A stretch of DNA of 48,359 nucleotides from Marinilabiliales bacterium (GCA_002869315.1 PKTD01000276.1:1-48359); one strand, 5' to 3'. Positions 35,377 through 44,154 are shown, counted from the first letter of the stretch. Notes: generated from the letters alone by a model not told the origin. Program-made: numbers and translations.

Positions 35377-36048
35377 ATGGAACCAAAAAAATACAAAAAG
35401 GCTGATTTAGAAGGCAAAAAGACTTATTTCTTTGAAATAGGACTTATTGTTGCTCTTTTGATTGTGTTTGGTGCCTTCTCTTATAAGTCGTATGATAAAA
35501 AAACCATCGACTTACAACAAAGAGCGGTTCAGGACATCCCGGAAGAGATTATTCCAATTACAGAACACAAACCACCTCCACCACCTCCGCCACCTCCAAA
35601 GCAGGTGACTCAGATCAAAATTGTTGAGGATGATGTTGAGGTTGAAGATGAAATAGAAATTGACGTGGAAGCCGACGACGAAACAGTTGTTGAATACGTT
35701 CCTGTTGAAGAAGAAGAAGAAATTGTTGAAGCTGAAATATTTACAGTCGTAGAGTCGATGCCCGAATTTCCTGGCGGAACTGGCGAATTGTACAAATATC
35801 TTGGTAGCAGCATTAAATATCCCCCTTTGGCAAAAGAAAGCGGAATACAGGGTAGAGTTTTCGTTAACTTTGTTGTTGAACCTAATGGAAGTATTTCAAA
35901 TGTAAAAGTTCTCCGTGGAATTGGAGGCGGCTGTGATGAAGAAGCTATCAGAGTTGTTGAAAATATGCCTTCCTGGAAACCAGGAAAGCAAAGAGGTAAA
36001 GCAGTAAGGGTTTCTTATAACCTACCTATCAAGTTTACACTACAGTAA
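35377..36048 (+). CDS. tonB: TonB-family energy transducer (Pro-rich)
   Basis: 223 residues. A single N-terminal membrane helix (FFEIGLIVALLIVFGAFSY) anchors the protein. The periplasmic linker has KPPPPPPPPPK and then a strongly acidic stretch (about residues 85-125). The C-terminal TonB domain begins PEFPGGTGELYKYL and includes GIQGRVFVNFVVEPNGSI and ending NLPIKFTLQ. TonB with ExbBD transmits proton-motive energy to outer-membrane receptors; no ExbBD is in the window. A terminator follows, then a second, related tonB. This gene is the last of the gcvH-vanZ-tonB row. Confidence 0.92.
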   Translation: MEPKKYKKADLEGKKTYFFEIGLIVALLIVFGAFSYKSYDKKTIDLQQRAVQDIPEEIIPITEHKPPPPPPPPPKQVTQIKIVEDDVEVEDEIEIDVEADDETVVEYVPVEEEEEIVEAEIFTVVESMPEFPGGTGELYKYLGSSIKYPPLAKESGIQGRVFVNFVVEPNGSISNVKVLRGIGGGCDEEAIRVVENMPSWKPGKQRGKAVRVSYNLPIKFTLQ

Positions 36049-36071
36049 ATAACCTTGAAAATTATATATAT

Positions 36072-36103
36072 ATGCCGTCTCGCACTTTGTGGGGCGGCTT
36101 TTT
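36072..36103 (+). terminator. Rho-independent terminator of the first tonB
   Basis: GCCGTCTCGC pairs with GTGGGGCGGC (10 bp with three G-U pairs) around a short ACTTT loop, followed by seven T. Its 5' arm is the same as that of the terminator at 2551-2583. Confidence 0.85.
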
Positions 36104-36170
36104 TTATGGCATAGTTTTGGTTTTATATGTATTGACCAAAAATTACATTAATAATAATCTGCTTATGGTA

Positions 36171-36228
36171 TAAAGATTTACACTTAAAATTTTAGTGCTT
36201 TAGTATATGCACATAGTATAAATCTTTA
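36171..36228 (+). other. Structured leader of the second tonB (inverted repeats)
   Basis: TAAAGATTTA (36171-36180) and TAAATCTTTA (36219-36228) are perfect 10-bp inverted arms. Between them CACT...AAAATTTT...AGTG can form a second small stem. The structure ends 13 bases before the ATG. It may be a folded leader or a protein site; AT richness limits confidence. Confidence 0.4.
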
Positions 36229-36241
36229 AAAACCATTTATT

Positions 36242-36916
36242 ATGATTATCAGGAAAAATCCCAAAACAGATCTTGAGAAAAAGAGAACTACTTTCTTATT
36301 GATAGGGTTTGTAATTAGTTTGCTGATGGTTGCCGCAGCATTTGAATACAGAACCTATGAGTTAGATAAGAGAATTATTATCAAAGCAAAGCCTGTTGAA
36401 TTTATTCAGGAAGAAGTTGACAGAACTTTTCAAAAACCACCTGAGGTAGAACTTCCCGAAATAAAAAGAGATGTTCCAATAGAAATAGTAGAAGATGATG
36501 ATGAAGCGGATGAAGATTTTGAAATTGATGCATCATCAGATGCTCCTGTTGAGCCAATTGTTTTCCCTGAAGTTGAAAAAGAACAGGAAATTCCTGACGA
36601 CACTATTTTTACCAATGTTCAGGTAGAACCTCAGTTTCCGGGTGGATACTCTGCCTTCCTCAAATATCTTGCTAATACTATTAAGTATCCTGAAGTAGCC
36701 AGACAAAATGGTATTACTGGTACAGTTTATATTAAGTTTATACTTGAAAAAGATGGAACACCAACAGATTTAGTAGTACTGAGGGAAGTGGCAGGCGGAT
36801 GTACCGAGGTGGCCTTAAAAGCCATAGAAAATATGCCTCCATGGAGACCTGCGCTTCAAAATATGAAACCAGTTAGATATCATTTTATGTTGCCGGTTAA
36901 GTTTACTTTGAGATAA
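36242..36916 (+). CDS. TonB-family energy transducer, second paralogue
   Basis: 224 residues, the same plan as the preceding gene: one membrane helix (TFLLIGFVISLLMVAAAFEY), an acidic linker (EDDDEADEDFEIDASSD) and a C-terminal TonB domain (PQFPGGYSAFLKYL ... GTVYIKFILEKDGTPTDLVVL ... MLPVKFTLR). It lacks the polyproline run of its neighbour. The two share the N-terminal KTDLEKKRT/KADLEGKKT motif, indicating tandem duplication. Separate control is suggested by the terminator at 36072 and the structured leader at 36171. It converges on uvrC; a 19-bp inverted repeat fills the gap. Confidence 0.9.
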   Translation: MIIRKNPKTDLEKKRTTFLLIGFVISLLMVAAAFEYRTYELDKRIIIKAKPVEFIQEEVDRTFQKPPEVELPEIKRDVPIEIVEDDDEADEDFEIDASSDAPVEPIVFPEVEKEQEIPDDTIFTNVQVEPQFPGGYSAFLKYLANTIKYPEVARQNGITGTVYIKFILEKDGTPTDLVVLREVAGGCTEVALKAIENMPPWRPALQNMKPVRYHFMLPVKFTLR

Positions 36917-36924
36917 TTAGAGTC

Positions 36925-37048
36925 AAATAGTAGAATGGTCAAAGAGTCTTAAAGTCGTTTAAAAAAACATATTAGCTAATGAAACTGTTATCGGCTATTT
37001 ACGAACTCTATTTACTGAATTAACCAAAATTTGACCATTCTACTATTT
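36925..37048. repeat. 19-bp perfect inverted repeat flanking 86 bp
   Basis: AAATAGTAGAATGGTCAAA (36925-36943) is repeated exactly, inverted, at 37030-37048, enclosing 86 bp with no gene. The left arm starts 8 bases after the tonB stop; the right arm touches the uvrC stop. No T run and no target duplication are seen, so it is neither a typical terminator nor a proven transposable element. Confidence 0.75.
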
Positions 37049-38855
37049 ATTCATTATGAAAGTTACGATAAACTATCTCCGCCTTGGCTTTGCCAACAAG
37101 CTTTGCTAAATCTTCGAGACTTGTGTTTTTTATCTTTTTCACCGACTTAAATTTCCTCAATAATTTCTGGGCGGTTGTATATCCAACACCTTCTATATTA
37201 GTTAATTCAGATTTAAGAGTGCCTTTATCACGCCTGGATCGGTGGTGAGTTATACCAAATCGGTGTGCCTCATCGCGAAGGTGCTGAATTACTTTTAGGG
37301 TTTCTCCGGTTTTGTTTAAATATAGTGGTACGGGGTCGTTGGGATAATAAATTTCTTCAAGCCTTTTAGCTATACCGATAACGGCTATTTTCCCGAATAA
37401 ATTTAATTTTTTAAGGCTTGTCACAGCAGACGATAATTGTCCTTTTCCACCATCTACTATTATAAGATTTGGAAGAGTTTTATTCTCATTTAGCAAGCGT
37501 GAATATCTGCGAAGTATAACTTCCTCCATAGAGGCATAATCATTTGGGCCTTCTACAGTTTTAATATTATAATGGCGATACTCCTTTTTGTTTGGTTTTG
37601 CATCTTTAAACTGAACCATGGCTGCCACCGGATAATCACCCTGGAAATTTGAGTTGTCGAAACACTCAATAATTTCCGGTTCTACCGGCATACGTAAATC
37701 TTCCTTCATGGTTTTTAAAATTCGCTTTTTATGCCTGTCGGGATCAGTTAAATCCCGTTGTTTTTGCAACTCCATTTTAAAATGCATGGCGTTTCTTTTG
37801 CTTAAATCCAAAAGCATTTTTTTATCGCCACGCAATGGAACAGTAACTTTCAAATCTTTCAGTTCAGTTTCGGGTTTGAAGGGTAATATAATTTCATCCG
37901 ACTTACTGTTAAACCGCTCCCTGAACTGTAATACAGCGAATAAAAGAATGTCGTTTAGGCTTTCCTCGATTTTTGGTTTTACCTCCACAGTATGTGCCTG
38001 AACAATACCACCGTTTACAACTTTCAAATAATTTACATAGGCCTTATTGTCGCCTTCAATAATTGAAACTACGTCTACATTATTTATTTTAGGATTTACG
38101 ATAGTAGATTTGCTCTTATAGTTTTCAAGCAACCTAAGTTGTTCCTTTATGGCCTGTGCTTTTTCAAATTCCATATCTTCCGCAAAGTCATGCATAAGTT
38201 TTTTTAAATCAGCAATTAAACCGTGGATATTGCCTTTAATTAAACTTCTGGCCATGGAAATAATATTGTCATATTCTTCCTCGCTCTGGAGCCCGATACA
38301 TGGAGCTTTACAATTACCTATATGATATTCAAGACAGGGTTTATAATTCTTTTTTTCAATTACAGATGGCTTTAGATTTAAGTTGCATGTCCTGATGGGA
38401 TAAAGTTGTTTGATAATATCCAGCAAGGTTTTCATCATCCTAACAGAGGCATAAGGACCAAAGTACTCCGATTTCTTATCAGTAAGATGGCGGGTAGGAA
38501 ATATCCGTGGGAAATGTTCATTTTTAATACAAATCCATGGGAAACTCTTATCGTCCTTAAGTTGTATATTGTATTTAGGCTGATATTTTTTAATGAGGTT
38601 GTTTTCTAATAGCAAAGCATCATACTCACTCTCGGTTACAATAAATTTAATTTCAGCAATTTTTCTCACCAGCAATCTAAGCTTCCCCTGCTGGTGATTT
38701 TTATTAAAATAACTACTAACTCTCTTTTTTAGATTTTTGGCTTTGCCAACGTAAATTATTTTTTCTTCAGAGTTAAAATACTGGTATACTCCCGGTTTAC
38801 CGGGAAGTGATTTTAAAATTAGTTTTATTTTTTCCGATGTATTTAACTCTGTCAC
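37047..38855 (-). CDS. uvrC: Excinuclease ABC subunit C
   Basis: 602 residues, GTG start. UvrC makes both incisions around DNA lesions in nucleotide-excision repair. The GIY-YIG domain is at the N-terminus (KPGVYQYFNSEEKIIYVGKAK). The UVR helix that meets UvrB lies at about residues 205-240 (DFAEDMEFEKAQAIKEQLRLL). The RNase-H-like endonuclease half has IECFDNSNFQGDYPVAAMV and LPNLIIVDGGKGQL. A C-terminal helix-hairpin-helix pair (LTNIEGVGYTTAQKLLRKF) closes the protein. It is the last gene of the serS-led reverse block, 41 bases after rsmA. Confidence 0.96.
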   Translation of the reverse strand: MTELNTSEKIKLILKSLPGKPGVYQYFNSEEKIIYVGKAKNLKKRVSSYFNKNHQQGKLRLLVRKIAEIKFIVTESEYDALLLENNLIKKYQPKYNIQLKDDKSFPWICIKNEHFPRIFPTRHLTDKKSEYFGPYASVRMMKTLLDIIKQLYPIRTCNLNLKPSVIEKKNYKPCLEYHIGNCKAPCIGLQSEEEYDNIISMARSLIKGNIHGLIADLKKLMHDFAEDMEFEKAQAIKEQLRLLENYKSKSTIVNPKINNVDVVSIIEGDNKAYVNYLKVVNGGIVQAHTVEVKPKIEESLNDILLFAVLQFRERFNSKSDEIILPFKPETELKDLKVTVPLRGDKKMLLDLSKRNAMHFKMELQKQRDLTDPDRHKKRILKTMKEDLRMPVEPEIIECFDNSNFQGDYPVAAMVQFKDAKPNKKEYRHYNIKTVEGPNDYASMEEVILRRYSRLLNENKTLPNLIIVDGGKGQLSSAVTSLKKLNLFGKIAVIGIAKRLEEIYYPNDPVPLYLNKTGETLKVIQHLRDEAHRFGITHHRSRRDKGTLKSELTNIEGVGYTTAQKLLRKFKSVKKIKNTSLEDLAKLVGKAKAEIVYRNFHNE

Positions 38856-38896
38856 TTTAATTATTCTGTTTAAATAACATTATCAAGTATACCTAT

Positions 38897-39664
38897 TTAA
38901 ATATTTGGCGAAACTAAATTAGTGAGATTTACGAAATCTTCCACACTAAGTTGCTCTGCCCTTTTGGTCAGAAGTTCATGTTTTGGCAATGCCTTGCTGC
39001 AAATAAATTTCATATTGTTGTTTACGGTTTTCCTTCTATGGTGAAATGCAGCTTTTACAACCCTTACAAATAGTTTTTCATCACAATTAAGTTCTGCGGT
39101 ATTGTTTCTTGTTAGTTTTATTACTGCCGACTTAACCTTTGGGGGTGGAATAAATACATTTTCATTTACTGTAAAACAATATTCAATATCGTACCAGGCT
39201 TGTAAAATAACGCTTAGTATTCCGTAGGTTTTGTTTCCTGGAGGGGATGCCAAACGTTCGGCAACCTCCTTTTGTATCATGCCAACTACTTCAGGAATTA
39301 AATCTCTATATCCTATTATTTTGAAGAAAATCTGTGATGAAATATTGTATGGAAAGTTTCCTGCCACAGCGAATTTATCAGTAAAAATTTCGGATAATTC
39401 CATTTTTAAGAAATCAGCCTCAATAATGGTAATTCTATCATCATGAAAATTTTCATGTAAATATTCAACCGACTCATTATCAATTTCAATGAGTTTGAGT
39501 CTTTGTAAATTGTTTTGTTTTAGTATAGGTTCCGTTAAAACACCTGTTCCGGGTCCAATCTCGCATACATTAATAAAATCGCCACTCAAACAACTGGCAA
39601 TTTTTGCGGCTATGTTTTTATCGGCTAGAAAATGCTGCCCAAGATGTTTCTTTGGTTTGACCAT
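38897..39664 (-). CDS. rsmA: 16S rRNA (adenine1518/1519-N6)-dimethyltransferase
   Basis: 255 residues (RsmA/KsgA). Dimethylates two adjacent adenines near the 3' end of 16S rRNA late in 30S assembly. Motifs: KKHLGQHFLADKNIAAKIA, the SAM-binding CEIGPGTGVLTEPIL, LIEIDNESVEYL, the acidic FLKME segment and the catalytic NFPYNISSQIFF (NxPY). The C-terminal VKAAFHHRRKTVNNNMK matches the family. It lies between the TPR protein and uvrC. Identification is firm. Confidence 0.96.
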   Translation of the reverse strand: MVKPKKHLGQHFLADKNIAAKIASCLSGDFINVCEIGPGTGVLTEPILKQNNLQRLKLIEIDNESVEYLHENFHDDRITIIEADFLKMELSEIFTDKFAVAGNFPYNISSQIFFKIIGYRDLIPEVVGMIQKEVAERLASPPGNKTYGILSVILQAWYDIEYCFTVNENVFIPPPKVKSAVIKLTRNNTAELNCDEKLFVRVVKAAFHHRRKTVNNNMKFICSKALPKHELLTKRAEQLSVEDFVNLTNLVSPNI

Positions 39665-39724
39665 TGTAATTGGTTTAGTTTAGCGGATGTTATTTTGGAG
39701 AATCAAAGCAATTCTACTTAATCA

Positions 39725-41584
39725 TCAATCTTGTTTTAATTCACGGTATTTCAAACGTGCTTCCCCCGAATAAACACTATCGGGATAATCCTTTAATAAC
39801 TTCAAATATAACTTTAATGACTTTTCATTATTATTCAATTTCAAGCGATTTATTTCTGCAGCTTCAAAAAGAGAATTGTCGGCTTTTACACTCTTCGGAT
39901 ATGATGTAATTAAAAGATTATACAATGAATCAGCCTCAGTATACCTACCGCTTTTTGCCATTACTTTTGCCAGTTTGTAATATGCATACTCAGTTGTGGT
40001 TTCGTTTACAGGAAAATCTAAAACCTTTTGCAAATAAATTTTAGCAGTGTCGTACTGATTGCGGTATGCAAATAAATCGGCTTTGGCAAATAACTTAAGG
40101 CTATAACCCAAAGTATCCTGTTCCAGAATTTTTTTGATAAACAAACTAAGTTCTATGGCATCGTTGGATATTAATTTTGATGTTGCCGATTTCAAAACAT
40201 CCAGGCGCGTTAACGACCAGTCGAATTCACCTGCATAATAAAATAATTTGGCATTTCTGAATTTGGCCTCATGGCCGATGGTTTCATGTTTCATATCACC
40301 TTCAATCTGCGAATATAAAAGTGAAGCATCCCAAATTTGATCCTGCAAAACCAGAATATCTGCCATTAATAATTTCAGCTTACTTAAATCCTCAAGATTT
40401 GAATATTTTATTTCCAATGCAGGTTCAAGCAGTTTTTTAGCTTCTTCATAATCACCAAGTTTAAAGGCTGTTATATATGCCATCAGTCGAGTAATATCGG
40501 AAGTTTGAGTGTTTATACCTACTTTTTCCAATGCCTTTTCACCAGACTTTTGTAATTTCTTCCAGACTTTAGGATCTATATTATTTTCATCAATTTCTTT
40601 TTGTACCAATGCTTGATAATAACCATTATAACTCTCAATATAGAAAGCTCCGTTTTTATGATTGTCAATTAGATACTTATATGATTTTGAAGATGATTCA
40701 TAATCTTTGTTTGCAAATGAAATTTCTCCAACTTCCATCAGATACTCTTCAGCATTTCCATAGCGTTTGTCAAGAGCAGAAGCCTGAAAATATGCCATTT
40801 CAAAATCTTTATTTTGCATGGAGTACCAAAGCAGAAACTCCCCATACAACTCATTGTCAGGAAACTCTCTGGTTTTCAAAATAAGTTCTTCCTTAAGAGT
40901 TTTATTGAAGTTGTCGTTTACATCAAAGCGTAAAAGTGTTTGGATTCGGTTTTTTATTAATTGCAAATCGTTGGGATTTGTTTCCAGATGATTTAAATAA
41001 TATTTAAACATCTGATCGTAATCACCGGTTAACTGGTATGCATTAGCCAATAACATATTATAATCGCCATTATTATTTTCAGATGCCTTTTTATATACAG
41101 TTAATGCCGTACCATAATATCCCCTGGTTTGCAATGCAGACGCAAGTTCTCTTACCTGTACAATATTATCAGGTATATTTTTCGTGATTTTGTCAAGGGT
41201 AGAAATTGCCTTTTTTTTATTTCCTTCAAGTTCGTAAACCTGAGCCAGGTCTACTTTATATCGTATTTTACCACTTTTTTTGAGTTGTCTTTTTGCAAGT
41301 TTTTCAGCCTCTTGAAATCTATTCAGTTTTACCAGGCAGTTGAAATAATAATTATAATAATAGTGGGCCGCATTTTGTTCGTAAATACGCGCGAAAATTG
41401 GCAATGCCTTTTCATAATCACCACTTCTGTAATAACTTACGGCAAGTCGTTGATCGGCATTATTCCGTCCTTGATTGGGGCCGCTCCTCTGTAATTGTAT
41501 GTTTTTCAACTGCTGAGAAAACACTTCTCCCCCAAAGGGAATTAATAATAATAAACTAAAAACTATGTATTTTAATAATTTCAA
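39725..41584 (-). CDS. Secreted TPR-repeat protein
   Basis: 619 residues, TTG start; a stop codon lies four codons upstream. A signal peptide (YIVFSLLLLIPFGGEVFSQ) is followed by tetratricopeptide-type helical repeats over nearly the whole chain. Examples are AVSYYRSGDYEKALPIFARIY, LAQVYELEGNKKKAISTLD, NAYQLTGDYDQMFKYYLNHL and AKVMAKSGRYTEADSLYNLL. No catalytic motif is present. A role as a periplasmic or outer-membrane scaffold is inferred; the partner is unknown. It lies between the small lipoprotein gene (14 bases before) and rsmA (60 bases after) in a row led by serS. Confidence 0.8.
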   Translation of the reverse strand: MKLLKYIVFSLLLLIPFGGEVFSQQLKNIQLQRSGPNQGRNNADQRLAVSYYRSGDYEKALPIFARIYEQNAAHYYYNYYFNCLVKLNRFQEAEKLAKRQLKKSGKIRYKVDLAQVYELEGNKKKAISTLDKITKNIPDNIVQVRELASALQTRGYYGTALTVYKKASENNNGDYNMLLANAYQLTGDYDQMFKYYLNHLETNPNDLQLIKNRIQTLLRFDVNDNFNKTLKEELILKTREFPDNELYGEFLLWYSMQNKDFEMAYFQASALDKRYGNAEEYLMEVGEISFANKDYESSSKSYKYLIDNHKNGAFYIESYNGYYQALVQKEIDENNIDPKVWKKLQKSGEKALEKVGINTQTSDITRLMAYITAFKLGDYEEAKKLLEPALEIKYSNLEDLSKLKLLMADILVLQDQIWDASLLYSQIEGDMKHETIGHEAKFRNAKLFYYAGEFDWSLTRLDVLKSATSKLISNDAIELSLFIKKILEQDTLGYSLKLFAKADLFAYRNQYDTAKIYLQKVLDFPVNETTTEYAYYKLAKVMAKSGRYTEADSLYNLLITSYPKSVKADNSLFEAAEINRLKLNNNEKSLKLYLKLLKDYPDSVYSGEARLKYRELKQD

Positions 41585-41598
41585 AATGAATACCTATT

Positions 41599-42105
41599 TT
41601 AATTCATTAAACTTTTTATTCGGGGATTAATTATATTATACTTTTCTTTCATTTTTTTTGCCCCCGACTTATAAATTTCAATCTTCTTACAAATTATATC
41701 AACCGACTTTTTCTCAATTGCAAAATTTCTTTCAAACTCATCCTTATCAAGAAAGCCATTTGCCATATCTGATTTTAAATTTGAGACTTGCAATTTACAA
41801 AATTCCAAATCTACATTTAAAACTGCCCTTAAACTGTTAAACTCTTTTAAAGAATTACTTAGTTTTTTATATTCATTTATTATGGAACTACTATCGGCAA
41901 TATCCTTAAATTCAACAAGTTTAATATTACTTATTGATTCGTCATATTTTTTTTGCGCCCATATCGTATCAATTTCATTAAATGAAGAGGTACAATCATC
42001 CAAAATCAATTCTAAGTCCGATACTTTTGTTTCCGGAGTTTTATAGTTAAAAGTATTACAGGATACGAAAAAAAGCAGAGCAACAACAATTGTTAATCCA
42101 CGCAT
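41599..42105 (-). CDS. Small helical lipoprotein, function unknown
   Basis: 168 residues from the ATG at 42105; a TTG two codons upstream overlaps the serS stop. The signal MRGLTIVVALLFFVSC gives a lipidated Cys at residue 16. The mature part is charged and mostly helical, with likely coiled-coil stretches (SIINEYKKLSNSLKEFNSL; EKKSVDIICKKIEIYKSGA). No family is recognised. It lies two bases after serS and 14 bases before the TPR protein. The tight spacing suggests that lipoprotein and TPR protein are made together and may act together in the envelope. Confidence 0.65.
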   Translation of the reverse strand: MRGLTIVVALLFFVSCNTFNYKTPETKVSDLELILDDCTSSFNEIDTIWAQKKYDESISNIKLVEFKDIADSSSIINEYKKLSNSLKEFNSLRAVLNVDLEFCKLQVSNLKSDMANGFLDKDEFERNFAIEKKSVDIICKKIEIYKSGAKKMKEKYNIINPRIKSLMN

Positions 42106-42107
42106 TA

Positions 42108-43379
42108 TCAATTAATTAATTCGAATCCTGTATAAGGCACCAATGCTTTAGGAACTTTTATTCCTTCAGCAGTTTGATTGTTTTCCAGTAAAGCGGCAAC
42201 AATTCTTGGCAATGCCAAAGCACTACCATTTAAAGTATGCGCCAGTTGTGTTTTTCCGTCTTTATCTTTATAGCGCAGCATCATTCGGTTTGCCTGGAAA
42301 CTCTCGAAATTGGAAACCGAACTCACTTCCAGCCATCTTTCCTGCGCAGCAGAATAAACCTCAAAGTCGAAGGTAAGGGCAGAGGCAAAACTAATGTCTC
42401 CCCCACAAAGGCGTAAAATGCGGAAAGGCAACTCCAGTTTTCGTAATAAATTGGCAACATGATCTTTCATTTCTTCGAGAGTATCATAAGATTTTTCCGG
42501 ACTTTGAATTTGAACTATCTCAACCTTATCAAACTGATGCAATCTGTTCAATCCTCTCACATCCTTACCGTAAGATCCTGCCTCACGACGGAAGCAGTTG
42601 GAATAAGCAACATTTTTTATGGGGAAATCCACCTCTTTAAGGATAGTATTTCTGTAGATATTTGTGATTGGAACTTCAGCAGTGGGGATTAAATACAAAT
42701 TGTCTTCGGTGGCATGATACATTTGACCTTCCTTATCGGGAAGTTGTCCGGTACCATATCCTGAAGCTTCGTTAACCAATAATGGTGGTTGGTATTCCAG
42801 ATAGCCATTTTCTATCGCCTCGTCGAGGAAGAAATTTATAAGCGCTCTTTGCAAACGTGCTCCTTTTCCACGATAGAAAGGGAAGCCTGCTCCACTGACT
42901 TTACTTCCAAGGTCGAAATCGATGATTTGATATTTATCGGTAAGTTCCCAGTGAGGAAGTTTACCATCATTTAATTCTGGAATGCTGCCTTCTTCGTAAG
43001 TTACTACATTGTCGGCATCGGAATTCCCTTTAGGAACCAACGGGTGTGGGAGATTAGGAATGTCAAGTAAAATTTTCTCAACATCTTTCTCGGCATCCGA
43101 CATTTGCTGTTCCAGTTCTTTGGCTTGTGCTTTTAATTCTGTTGTTTTATTTCTGGCTTCTTCAGCTTTATCCTTTTGCCCCGTTTTAAAAAACTGACCA
43201 ATTTCTTTCGACAACTGTTTGGAAACAGCAAGGGTATCATCCAATTGTTTTTGGGCAGTTCTTCTTACTTCATCAGCATTCAGCAAATCTTCAATCAATT
43301 GAGCTGCATCGAAATTCTTTATTTTAAGGCGATCAATAACTTCCTGTTTATTGTCGCGTATATATTTTATTTGGAGCAT
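42108..43379 (-). CDS. serS: Seryl-tRNA synthetase
   Basis: 423 residues, class II aminoacyl-tRNA synthetase charging tRNA-Ser. The N-terminal coiled-coil arm that grips the long variable loop covers about residues 30-100 (RRTAQKQLDDTLAVSKQLSK ... ELEQQMSDAEKDVEKIL). Motif 2 is YSNCFRREAGSYGKDVRGLNR and motif 3 is HTLNGSALALPRIVAALLEN. The substrate-binding TAEVPITN is present. Its own -7 element is at 43411-43418, and it appears to lead a five-gene reverse unit (serS, lipoprotein, TPR protein, rsmA, uvrC). Identification is firm. Confidence 0.97.
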   Translation of the reverse strand: MLQIKYIRDNKQEVIDRLKIKNFDAAQLIEDLLNADEVRRTAQKQLDDTLAVSKQLSKEIGQFFKTGQKDKAEEARNKTTELKAQAKELEQQMSDAEKDVEKILLDIPNLPHPLVPKGNSDADNVVTYEEGSIPELNDGKLPHWELTDKYQIIDFDLGSKVSGAGFPFYRGKGARLQRALINFFLDEAIENGYLEYQPPLLVNEASGYGTGQLPDKEGQMYHATEDNLYLIPTAEVPITNIYRNTILKEVDFPIKNVAYSNCFRREAGSYGKDVRGLNRLHQFDKVEIVQIQSPEKSYDTLEEMKDHVANLLRKLELPFRILRLCGGDISFASALTFDFEVYSAAQERWLEVSSVSNFESFQANRMMLRYKDKDGKTQLAHTLNGSALALPRIVAALLENNQTAEGIKVPKALVPYTGFELIN

Positions 43380-43410
43380 ATTCTATATTTTATTCCTGAA
43401 AATTAATTTG

Positions 43411-43418
43411 CAAATATA
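43411..43418 (-). promoter_or_regulatory. Promoter -7 element of serS
   Basis: Reverse-strand TATATTTG fits TAnnTTTG, 31 bases before the ATG. A TTG at 43442-43444 is 23 bases upstream, slightly beyond the usual spacing. Confidence 0.45.
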
Positions 43419-43465
43419 CATAATCAGCATAAGCTAATAATCAATATTTCCATTTAAAAAAGGGT

Positions 43466-43501
43466 AAAAAAAATCCCGATTCACCATAGGCGAACCGGGA
43501 T
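43466..43501 (-). terminator. Rho-independent terminator of rplU-rpmA
   Basis: Reverse strand ATCCCGGTTCGCC and GGTGAATCGGGAT pair around TAT, with mismatches or G-U pairs inside, and are followed by eight T. It lies 21 bases after the rpmA stop. Confidence 0.88.
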
Positions 43502-43522
43502 ATAGTTCAATCAATATTTTTA

Positions 43523-43792
43523 TTAGTTGTTTTCTACTTCTGGAGTAATAACACTAACGTATGATTTATTGTTTTTTCTTCTTCTGAATTCTACCACACC
43601 ATCGGTTAAGGCGAATAGGGTATTATCTTTTCCCATTCCTACATTAACTCCCGGATTATGTGCTGTTCCCCTTTGGCGAACAATAATATTTCCTGCTATA
43701 GCGTTTTGACCGCCATAAATTTTAACACCTAATCGTTTACTGTGTGATTCGCGTCCGTTATTGGAACTACCTGATGCTTTTTTGTGAGCCAT
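43523..43792 (-). CDS. rpmA: 50S ribosomal protein L27
   Basis: 89 residues. Begins [20 protein letters not shown], the flexible N-terminus that reaches the peptidyl-transferase centre, followed by [20 protein letters not shown] and [20 protein letters not shown]. It lacks the cleavable N-terminal extension found in Firmicutes. It lies 21 bases after rplU and is followed by a terminator, so rplU-rpmA is a two-gene operon. Identification is firm. Confidence 0.98.
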   Translation of the reverse strand: MAHKKASGSSNNGRESHSKRLGVKIYGGQNAIAGNIIVRQRGTAHNPGVNVGMGKDNTLFALTDGVVEFRRRKNNKSYVSVITPEVENN

Positions 43793-43813
43793 ATCTTATA
43801 GTTTTTATAGGGG

Positions 43814-44125
43814 TTAAACTTTAATTTTATCAATTTTTATCTTACTTAGGTACTGGCGGTGACCATTTGATTTTTGGTAACCTTTTCTTCTTTTCTTCTT
43901 GAAAACAGTAACTTTATCACCTTTCAAGTGAGAAATGATTTTTGCACCTACATTGGCACCTTCTATTACAGGTGTACCAACATTTACTTTTCCCTTGTTG
44001 TCGATTAACAACACTTTGTCAAACTTAACGTCAGCGCCAGGTTCGCCTTCCAATCTGTGTACAAACACTTCTTGTCCTTCCTGAACTTTAAACTGCTGAC
44101 CAGCTATTTCTACAATTGCGTACAT
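43814..44125 (-). CDS. rplU: 50S ribosomal protein L21
   Basis: 103 residues. [39 protein letters not shown] and [14 protein letters not shown] are the standard L21 segments; the protein binds 23S rRNA domain VI and L20. A promoter with both boxes lies at 44174-44203, and a perfect 7-bp hairpin occupies the first bases of the predicted message (44155-44171). Identification is firm. Confidence 0.98.
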   Translation of the reverse strand: MYAIVEIAGQQFKVQEGQEVFVHRLEGEPGADVKFDKVLLIDNKGKVNVGTPVIEGANVGAKIISHLKGDKVTVFKKKRRKGYQKSNGHRQYLSKIKIDKIKV

Positions 44126-44154
44126 TGTGTTTTTTAAATATTAAAATTAAAATG

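Noticed and set aside
36925-37048. Inverted repeat as the transcription terminator of tonB or uvrC
   Set aside because: The loop would be 86 bases and no T run follows either arm.
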